Source: Deltaproteobacteria bacterium
GTDB lineage: Bacteria > Myxococcota_A > Polyangia > Polyangiales > Polyangiaceae
NCBI GenBank assembly: GCA_003235365.1
Contig: QJWJ01000537.1
Span: forward strand, 1-37,860
Length of the DNA stretch: 37,860 nucleotides
Direction of reading: 5' to 3'
Shown here one piece after another: positions 1-6,070 of the stretch (the first letter of the stretch is position 1; each line of letters starts with the position of its first letter). The position numbers were made by a program, and so were the translations under genes. Below the pieces are notes generated by a model that saw only the letters and a list, made by a program, of their open reading frames with translations, had not been told where the DNA came from and searched no databases.

Positions 1-110
1 ATGCATTCGGCGCGGCAGAGGGCACGTTCGAGTCCGTGGGCATCAAGGCCAAGATCGACGTACAGCTCGACTCCAGATTCAGGGGGCGCCACGTCATTCG
101 TTGGCAGTAG
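1..110 (+). CDS. C-terminal end of an unidentified protein (cut by window edge)
   Basis: Frame 3 is open from the left edge to a TAG at 108-110 and reads as a plausible protein tail rich in alternating charged and hydrophobic residues, ending in RHVIRWQ. The tail would converge on the Rieske gene that ends at 189. Only about 35 residues are visible, too few to name a family, and an open frame of this length can occur by chance in GC-rich DNA. No product is proposed. Confidence 0.3.
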   Translation, partial: AFGAAEGTFESVGIKAKIDVQLDSRFRGRHVIRWQ

Positions 111-188
111 CACGAGGCGCCAAAACGGCCTGGCGGAACACCAGCACGCAATTCGTGGAGCAGGTCATTCTCGACGGCGGAACGCCAC

Positions 189-614
189 TCACCGACTTCT
201 GGCGCGCTCAGGTGGTTGACCGGAGAGTGAAGCCAGCGTTCGCACCCGTTTGTCGACAAGCCAAACTCCGTGCTCGTCCTCTTCGACACCAATCGCCGTC
301 AGGCGCTGCCCATCGCAGATGGTGCTCAGCGAGGTGCCATCTGTCGGATCGTACACAACCCCGTGAAAGGAGCAGCGCAACAAGCGCCCCGTGCGATCGA
401 ACACCGTGTTTGCCTCGCAGTCGAGCTCGCGCGGCATATGAACACAGCGGTTGCGATAGGCTCGGCAAACCCCGTCATGACGCAGCACGATCACCGAACT
501 CACGGCCTTCTCAAACAGCACTTCCACCCGGGTGAAAGCGCCATCAACGAGTTCGCCAGATGAGGCGACCCAGAGCCGGCGCGCTGAGCCGTCAGAACGG
601 GTCAATGCGTTCAT
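189..614 (-). CDS. Rieske-type [2Fe-2S] ferredoxin
   Basis: Small soluble electron-transfer protein of 141 residues. It has the two Rieske cluster-binding boxes: C57-V-H59 within RNRCVHMPREL, and C81-S-F-H84 within LLRCSFHGVVYDP, separated by 21 residues. There is no signal peptide or membrane anchor, so it resembles soluble Rieske ferredoxins rather than bc1-complex subunits. The start is the ATG at 612-614; an open extension to 707 is Arg-rich and overlaps the upstream ferredoxin gene, so I rejected it. It is the last gene of a minus-strand run with two plant-type ferredoxins, 35 bases after the second, so it probably serves the same redox pathway. The partner oxidoreductase is not in the window. 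Family assignment is firm; partner and pathway are unknown. Confidence 0.88.
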   Translation of the reverse strand: MNALTRSDGSARRLWVASSGELVDGAFTRVEVLFEKAVSSVIVLRHDGVCRAYRNRCVHMPRELDCEANTVFDRTGRLLRCSFHGVVYDPTDGTSLSTICDGQRLTAIGVEEDEHGVWLVDKRVRTLASLSGQPPERARSR

Positions 615-649
615 GGTCGCCAACCGTCCGGGTGAGTCCCCCAGCGAGA

Positions 650-1003
650 TCAGTATTCGACGACGACGTCTTCGTTTCGCACGACCAGCTGACAAGCCAG
701 GCGCCACGAAGTCGGCAAGTCGTCAACTGCCATCGTGTCGATTTCGTCTTGGGCAATTTTCCCAAGCGTCTTCAGCACGGTGATCTCCTTCGGGGTGAGC
801 GGGCCTCCTTGGATGTCGACGCGACGTTCCTTCAGGTACGTTACCTTCACCAAACAACTGCCGCATTCACCGTCTTGGCAGTTGAAGTTGATCGGAACCT
901 TGTTGGCGAGGGCGACCTTGAGCAACGTCTCAGTGTGACTGCCTGCGACGGCGTAAACCGTCCTGTCCTTGTATTCTGGGCTACTGAAGGTGATGAGTGC
1001 CAT
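650..1003 (-). CDS. Plant-type [2Fe-2S] ferredoxin (117 aa)
   Basis: Beta-grasp ferredoxin carrying one [2Fe-2S] cluster. The ligands are C42, C47 and C50 in NCQDGECGSCLVKV (C-x4-C-x2-C) and C104 in RLACQ, the classical plant/bacterial arrangement. A helical insert (about residues 60-98, containing LTPKEITVLKTLGKI) separates the third and fourth cysteines and makes it longer than the neighbouring ferredoxin. The start is ATG 1001-1003, with TAGGAGA about eight bases upstream; an in-frame extension to 1090 is rejected because this Shine-Dalgarno fits the internal start. Such inserts occur, as far as I recall, in ferredoxins near nitrogen-fixation genes in other bacteria, but nothing else here points to that pathway. 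Expected role: cytosolic one-electron donor to an unseen reductase or oxygenase. Confidence 0.88.
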   Translation of the reverse strand: MALITFSSPEYKDRTVYAVAGSHTETLLKVALANKVPINFNCQDGECGSCLVKVTYLKERRVDIQGGPLTPKEITVLKTLGKIAQDEIDTMAVDDLPTSWRLACQLVVRNEDVVVEY

Positions 1004-1090
1004 CTGTGAGTCTCCTATAGTGATTGAGTGTTCGCCGAGAGCGGATCTCGAGATCTGCCGCAAAGCCGCCCGACAATCGTGCTCGCCCAT

Positions 1091-1378
1091 TTACGCGGGG
1101 CGAACCTTGATCTCGCCGTGCAGCACCTGCGCCTGACACGCGAGCCGGTCGTGACGCCCGGCTGCGTTATCCTTGAGCACTTTGCTTTCGAGCACGGACG
1201 GCTCCGACAGATTTCGCCACCCGTCTTCGACGCGAACGATGCACGTACCGCAGTCGCCTTCGCGACAGCCATACACCACACCAGAACCGAGCTTCTCCGA
1301 CAGCTCGATGATGCGCGTTCCTGCAGGGACCTTCACCGTGATGTCGATATCTGAAAACGTGAGAGATGCTTTTGCCAT
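1091..1378 (-). CDS. Plant-type [2Fe-2S] ferredoxin (95 aa)
   Basis: Compact beta-grasp ferredoxin. Cluster ligands are C38, C43 and C46 in YGCREGDCGTCIVRV and C81 in RLACQAQV. Length and spacing are typical of minimal 2Fe-2S ferredoxins. The start is ATG 1376-1378 (MAKASLTF) with CAGGTGAA just upstream; the frame stays open to 1717 but that extension is low-complexity and runs into the dispersed repeat, so it is not used. It is the first gene of a run with a second ferredoxin (starting 87 bases downstream) and a Rieske protein. The two ferredoxins differ clearly outside the cluster motif, so they are not a recent duplication and may have different redox partners. Confidence 0.88.
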   Translation of the reverse strand: MAKASLTFSDIDITVKVPAGTRIIELSEKLGSGVVYGCREGDCGTCIVRVEDGWRNLSEPSVLESKVLKDNAAGRHDRLACQAQVLHGEIKVRPA

Positions 1379-1715
1379 GAGTTCACCTGAGTGGCGCCTT
1401 CGTTGCGCCATCGCCTCCCGCCGGTGCAAACCGCGGTCCATCGGGAGCAGACAGCAAAGATTCCGAGTTGACTGTTTCGCGAGGAGCGTCGCGAGAGACC
1501 CCGGCTGGTGGATTGCGCGCTCGCTGTGCTCAGTCAGGCAAGATTTGCGGCAGAAGCAGCACATCCGCAGAAAGCGCGGCAACCGTTGCCGCGTTGATCG
1601 GACCGTCGTTTCGTCGCTTTTGGACCAAACGAACAAGCCATTGAAGCGAATCGAACACCGACGGATGACGCGTGAAACGTGGCCGCCCTTGGCCTCTGGA
1701 GCGGCAGTCATGTTC

Positions 1716-1844
1716 ATTGCCGCGACAAATCAACAACCTAGAGCACCGAGCTGCGAGCAAGAGTGCCCGAACGTTGCCCCGAAGAACGCCCTCACCCCCG
1801 CTGGGGCGACTTCTCGGGGCATTTCCGTGCACAGGCAAGCTGAT
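1716..1844 (+). repeat. Dispersed structured repeat, copy A
   Basis: This 129-base segment aligns without a gap to the reverse complement of 36469-36597, with about 104 of 129 positions identical by hand count. It contains AGAGCACCGA at 1740-1749 and an imperfect hairpin with arms at 1775-1791 and 1803-1821. Homology also covers about 24 bases before AGAGCACCGA. It lies between the ferredoxin run and the gene at 1856-2296. The conserved hairpin suggests a REP/MITE-like or structured RNA element rather than a coding sequence. No transposase is nearby. Confidence 0.75.
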
Positions 1845-1855
1845 AGGCGCCGAGG

Positions 1856-2296
1856 CTATGAACGCAACTTGGACAACAGGCCGTGGACGGTCTCGGGTGA
1901 GACACCGTCCAGCCCCTTTGCCGCCTCCCTCGCGGCAGCGAGCGTCTGACCCCAGCCGAAGGAGGTCATGGGGATCCCGAGCCACCCAATCGCGGTGATG
2001 ATCCCACGGGTGATTGGATTGGCGTCCACGACGACGATGATCTTCTTTCCCCTGAGGACCTTGGCAACCGCCGTCCGCTGCAGACTCGTCGGGCGCGTGT
2101 TTTCACTGCACGCAAGCACCGTTTCGACCCCAGGGGCAGCCAACACCTTCAGGCAATTCTCGAAACGCCCATGAGGCACGTGCCCGCTCCCCGAATAGGT
2201 GATCACCAACTTTCCCAATGACACCCACCCGAGGTTCGAGCCCACTGGTGGCAGGTCGAGTTCATACTGTTCGAGGGCATCCAGCTCAGACATCAT
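1856..2296 (-). CDS. Uncharacterised alpha/beta protein, possibly STAS-like
   Basis: 146 residues from ATG 2294-2296 (a second ATG follows immediately at 2293). No confident family. The pattern alternates strands and helices: YELDLPP, LVITYSGSGHV, a helix with ENCLKVLAAPGVETVLACS, then VLRGKKIIVVVDANPITRG, then IGWLGIPMTSFGW. The order strand, helix, 'not-allowed region', strand, helix resembles STAS/SpoIIAA-like domains, but this is inference from pattern only. No signal peptide or membrane helix. No strong Shine-Dalgarno was seen. It lies upstream of the ferredoxin run on the same strand, but 477 bases including the dispersed repeat separate them, so co-transcription is uncertain. Confidence 0.6.
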   Translation of the reverse strand: MMSELDALEQYELDLPPVGSNLGWVSLGKLVITYSGSGHVPHGRFENCLKVLAAPGVETVLACSENTRPTSLQRTAVAKVLRGKKIIVVVDANPITRGIITAIGWLGIPMTSFGWGQTLAAAREAAKGLDGVSPETVHGLLSKLRS

Positions 2297-2700
2297 TCCG
2301 CTACTTGGGCGAAGAAGCGACTGCGCCGCTTCAACCGCGCATCCTATTGGGATCGCCCAGGTCTGACCACAACAATCTGGCGTGCGAGGCAATCGCGAAG
2401 CTCCGCAATGGCTTGATCGGGGCGCACTACGCCGAGAGAGAGTTCGGGATCCTCAGGGAGTGGAACACACGCCCCTCGCCTGCTGCCGATTGCCGCGACC
2501 CTTCGCACGCCGAGTCATTCACCTAACCCAGGCACCATCTGCTGCAAAACGCGCAGAGCGCCCTTCACGATCCGACAACGTGCGGAATGTGGCTGGGCGC
2601 AACCCGATCGCGCGCGGTGCGGATGAAGTGCACGACCGCGCAGGGCTTCAGTGGGCTTCAACTCGAACACGAGAAACAGACACAGCCGGACGGAAACATC
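2297..2700. other. Intergenic stretch between divergent genes
   Basis: About 400 bases between the minus-strand gene starting at 2296 and the truncated plus-strand gene starting at 2701. Short open frames exist on both strands but none has a convincing start, composition or family resemblance. It should hold the promoters of both flanking genes, yet I could not identify clear -35/-10 boxes. Confidence 0.5.
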
Positions 2701-2952
2701 ATGACCGCTTCCCCTCAACAGCTGGCGATTGACCAGCTGATTGCACGCGTCTTCGAATGCTTCGACAACGCGTCAGGCACTCCCCGCCTCGAAACACTGA
2801 AATCGCGCTGCACCGATGATGCGCGCGTCGCCAAAGCAGGCGGCCCTTTCGAGTCGCTCGCGGACTTCATGGCCCCGCGCGAAACCCAACTTTCTGCAGG
2901 GTCGATCACCGGTTTGGGAAGACCCACAGGCGTTTGGGAAGAAGAGTGCTGA
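2701..2952 (+). pseudogene. Truncated NTF2/SnoaL-like protein
   Basis: The 83-residue frame from ATG 2701 begins like small myxobacterial NTF2/SnoaL-like proteins: a first helix (AIDQLIARVFECFDN), then CTDDARV and FESLADFMAPRETQLSAG. Such proteins usually run to about 120-140 residues with a conical beta-sheet ending in a GWRI-type strand. Here the frame stops after VWEEEC at 2952, and I do not find the missing C-terminal strands in the other two frames downstream. It therefore looks truncated by replacement or deletion rather than by a simple frameshift. The Shine-Dalgarno is weak. A short functional protein cannot be excluded. Confidence 0.5.
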
Positions 2953-3123
2953 GTCCCCCCATGCGGGGGACCTGTCGCACGTCGACTCTGGACCGCGGCG
3001 ATTCGTTCTCGTACGCTCACGCGGGTCGGATGAACGGGTGCGTGGGGCTCTCGATCATTCCGGTCCGGTTCAAGAGGGAGGTTTCGATGATCAGCACCGG
3101 TACGCGCTTGGACAGACTGGTAC

Positions 3124-3741
3124 ATGGAAATCTCGCTGTTCATCATCCGCAAGAACGGCACTCGCTTCGGTACGTTGGAGGGGGTCATCACCGCCGCCCA
3201 CGGACACTTCTACTCGTTCGTTCCGGCTTCAAGCCCTCTCGAAAGTGGTCACGAGAACGTCGATGGGACGTTGCGTTTCACGCGAACCGGCGGGCTGAGG
3301 CGAGCGATGACGGCGCAAGAAGCGAAGGGACACGGGCTGAAGGCGTTTCCGATCGGGGTCAAGTTCCACAAGAGGTCCAACGACGATGGCATCATCTACT
3401 ACCCTCCGTCGACGGCCGGCGAAGTGCCTTCGTCCGGCAACGACCGCAACGTCAAGTATCGGTTGGAAAGCTTGTTCGAGACAGGCGGACTGTGGTCGAG
3501 GCAGTTGCAGCAACTGCATGCCAACACGCGCACGTTGGCCAAGTGGGGGACCCTCCGCGGCAACGAGAAGGGGACATGTGGGAAGGGCGCTACCGTCACG
3601 TGTATCAGTGACGCCGCCAAGACGCCTTGGGGTTCCGACGACGAGGATGACGGACCACTAGTGTCGCCGATCCCGACGAACCGCGTCGCCGCGGGTGAAG
3701 GGCGAGGGCCGGTCGCCGGTGGGTTCAGCGCTGGAGAGTGA
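3124..3741 (+). CDS. Hypothetical protein (205 aa)
   Basis: I do not recognise a family. The frame starts at ATG 3124 with no clear Shine-Dalgarno; an in-frame stop 30-odd bases upstream excludes a much longer start. The N-terminus (MEISLFIIRKNGTRFG) looks like a paired beta-hairpin. The middle is mixed (GIIYYPPSTAGEVPSSGND), and a helix around residues 113-136 contains LESLFETGGLWSRQLQQL. Two cysteines follow in GTCGKGATVTC. The C-terminal 35 residues are acidic, Pro/Gly-rich and probably disordered. There is no signal peptide or membrane helix. A perfect hairpin follows at 3772-3800. The region from 2700 to 3740 reads like worn or recently rearranged DNA, so this could be a fragment of a larger former gene. 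Confidence 0.5.
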   Translation: MEISLFIIRKNGTRFGTLEGVITAAHGHFYSFVPASSPLESGHENVDGTLRFTRTGGLRRAMTAQEAKGHGLKAFPIGVKFHKRSNDDGIIYYPPSTAGEVPSSGNDRNVKYRLESLFETGGLWSRQLQQLHANTRTLAKWGTLRGNEKGTCGKGATVTCISDAAKTPWGSDDEDDGPLVSPIPTNRVAAGEGRGPVAGGFSAGE

Positions 3742-3771
3742 GCCAACGTGGGCCACGCCCGCTACGTCGCC

Positions 3772-3800
3772 GAGCCAACCTCGCCCAGCGAGGTTGGCTC
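3772..3800. terminator. Perfect 13-bp hairpin between convergent genes
   Basis: GAGCCAACCTCGC (3772-3784), a three-base loop CCA, then GCGAGGTTGGCTC (3788-3800): a perfect 13-bp inverted repeat. It lies between the 3' ends of the plus-strand gene ending at 3741 and the minus-strand gene ending at 3959, the right place for a bidirectional terminator. There is no U-tract on either side, so classical intrinsic termination is uncertain; a 3'-end-protecting hairpin is the alternative. Confidence 0.6.
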
Positions 3801-3958
3801 TCGAATCGTGCGCTGGCCTGGGCGTCCGTTCCGAGTCATCCCGACCTGCCCGCGCCATCCCAGAGCTCACCTCGTTGTCGAGGTCAGCCCTGGAGATCGT
3901 CGACGTCGAGCACCTGCGGCCCCTCCATCCTGACGGGTGGCGCGGAACGCACAGCGAA

Positions 3959-6004
3959 TCAGTGGGGGCGAGACCGGTTGGACTTGCGCCGCGACCTGCG
4001 CCGTGCGCCAAGCACGATCAAGCCGAGGGAACCGGCACCGAGCCAGCTCCACGGCGTCGGAGCCTGCTCGCCGATGATGCGGCAGGCGCACCGACAACGT
4101 TCGACGGGAGGTACCGTGGGACCGGGAGTCGCCGGGCAGTCCTCGCAGGTCTTCCCTTGGCCAATTTGCGGTAGCGTCGGAGGCCGCCCTGGCTCGACCG
4201 CCTCGATTCGGGTTACGACCGTGACCTCGCCATCATCGGGAACCTTCACCTTGTAAAAGTTGGGTTCGATCTGCTCCAGCGTGGCGCCAACGCCAGCGAG
4301 CTGATGCAACCAACCTTCGAGGCCGCCAGCGTGGTTGACGTAGTACCCGAAGGGCAACCCCGGCTGCAACAACCCCAGGACCTTGTCTTTGCCGAAGGCT
4401 CGCTTCTTCCCCGTATCGTAGTAGACGTGAACCTCGTAGGTCGGCCACGCGTCGCTCAGGATTTCCGCTGGCCGCTTCGACGTAGTGATCTTGCGCTGTT
4501 GCGACGCTCCCGTCGTCACCGCCGGGCGGTCCACGTTCACGTGCCCTTTAACTCCTTCAACATTGGGTAGGGGCGGAGGAAGATTGGCGATCTCAGCCTG
4601 CCGGACCGCTTCAGCAAGTACCTTGGGGTCGAGCCGCTGTTCGGTCTTCGCAGGCATGTTCTTGGTGCGAACGTACAGATACACGTCGCGAAGCCCCTTG
4701 CTCGTGGCCAGCGGCTTCAAGCCCTTGATGTTGATCTTCGCGTCCCGTTCGAAATACGACGAGTTCACGAACTCCATGTTGCGGTAGACGCTGTCGTTGA
4801 GAAAGGTGACGCCCGACGCACCCGGGGTGGTGCCGGGGCCGAGCGTCACCAACATGCACTGGTGCTTCTGTTGGCCGACCTCGAGTTCCGGGCACGGAGG
4901 GGGATCCGAACCGCTGGCAGCACCTTGCTGACAGGACTTCTCCATGTTGCCCGCAGGGTTGCTCTGAACGGCCGTCAGCCCTTCGAGATCAGTCCAGTTG
5001 TCGCCGGAGGTCGAACCCCAGTTGGCGATGCGGAATCTCGCCGCGATTTTGTTTTGGGCCGGCGTGGCCGTCCCGTTGTAGCTCGGCCGAGCGGCGAAGG
5101 TGTTGTTGCTGATTGTGTGAATCTCGTGCCCCAGGTTTGCGCCGTTCACGACGCCGATCTGGTTCCACGCGAGCGACACTCCATCAGTACACGCAACGCC
5201 ACTGCCGAGATTCACCTCTCCCCACTCATCGATGTCGGTGATCGTGTCGGGCGTGCCTGCGAGCCCCGGGGGTGGTGTGCCGCCGGACGCACTGATCGCT
5301 CCCGTGGTGCCAACCGGCCAGGAATACGTCACGTACTGTGGAATGCCCGTGGTTGCCTGGACCACGATGCCCCCCCACATGCGCATGGGCGACGCTGCGA
5401 TTCCCAATGGCCCCAACTCCACCTTGAAGTTGATCGCCCACTCGGTACTGCTCTTGCGCCACACTCCGACGTCCTGCGCCCACTTCGGATCACTGACGGA
5501 ATCGGGAACCCACGCTCCGGTTGGCGACGGGGCCGTGAAGTAGTGAGCGCTCGTCACGCCGCCACCTGATTGCACGTCGTCAGAGTCGGTGGTGGTGTTG
5601 ACCTTGACGCCGACTATCTTCGCGACACTCGCATCGTTCTGCGCCAGCGCCAAGTAGACCCAGTCTTCCTGTGCCGCACCGGTTCCGGCGGGGTCGACCA
5701 ACGTGTGAAAAGAGACGTACAGGACGTTGCTCTTGACCAGCGCACGAAATTCGGCCTGGGTCGACGACCCCGAGATGGGGTACAGCTGTGACGTGGAACC
5801 CACCCACCGCGGGTCGTCGAGTTTCGGATCGACGTTCGTGCCAGTAAGCCACTGTGGAGGCCCGCCTTTGCCGGGAACACCCCAGGCTTCTGGCACACAC
5901 AGTGTCCCCTCAGGCTGAGCTTGGACGACCCCAGGGGACAGAACCTGGCAGATTAACGCCAAAGCCATCAAGCCGAATTTTGCTGCAAGCATTCTACTTT
6001 TCAT
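3959..6004 (-). CDS. Secreted surface protein with MYXO-CTERM tail
   Basis: 681 residues from ATG 6002-6004, with GTGGAG upstream. The N-terminus is a signal peptide (KSRMLAAKFGLMALALIC...VVQAQ). The C-terminus has the MYXO-CTERM plan: Cys cluster RCRCACRI, a short hydrophobic helix (WLGAGSLGLIVLGA) and a basic end RRRSRRKS. In this family the tail is processed and the protein is held on the cell surface. The first ~250 mature residues resemble a DOMON/CBM9-like sugar- or heme-binding beta-sandwich (PKLDDPRW, VLYVSFHTLVDP, DWVYLALAQND, STEWAINFKVELG). The middle is Cys-poor, with a CPELEVGQQ segment; the C-terminal third carries strands such as YEVHVYYDTG and EVTVVTRIEAV. It lies 66 bases downstream of the Cys-rich lipoprotein gene on the same strand, so the two may be co-expressed. 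The ligand is unknown. Confidence 0.85.
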   Translation of the reverse strand: MKSRMLAAKFGLMALALICQVLSPGVVQAQPEGTLCVPEAWGVPGKGGPPQWLTGTNVDPKLDDPRWVGSTSQLYPISGSSTQAEFRALVKSNVLYVSFHTLVDPAGTGAAQEDWVYLALAQNDASVAKIVGVKVNTTTDSDDVQSGGGVTSAHYFTAPSPTGAWVPDSVSDPKWAQDVGVWRKSSTEWAINFKVELGPLGIAASPMRMWGGIVVQATTGIPQYVTYSWPVGTTGAISASGGTPPPGLAGTPDTITDIDEWGEVNLGSGVACTDGVSLAWNQIGVVNGANLGHEIHTISNNTFAARPSYNGTATPAQNKIAARFRIANWGSTSGDNWTDLEGLTAVQSNPAGNMEKSCQQGAASGSDPPPCPELEVGQQKHQCMLVTLGPGTTPGASGVTFLNDSVYRNMEFVNSSYFERDAKINIKGLKPLATSKGLRDVYLYVRTKNMPAKTEQRLDPKVLAEAVRQAEIANLPPPLPNVEGVKGHVNVDRPAVTTGASQQRKITTSKRPAEILSDAWPTYEVHVYYDTGKKRAFGKDKVLGLLQPGLPFGYYVNHAGGLEGWLHQLAGVGATLEQIEPNFYKVKVPDDGEVTVVTRIEAVEPGRPPTLPQIGQGKTCEDCPATPGPTVPPVERCRCACRIIGEQAPTPWSWLGAGSLGLIVLGARRRSRRKSNRSRPH

Positions 6005-6070
6005 CAATGCATCTCCACTGCGCGACGGGGTATGCGCTGTCTGAGTGTTTGCCGACACGGCAATCACACG

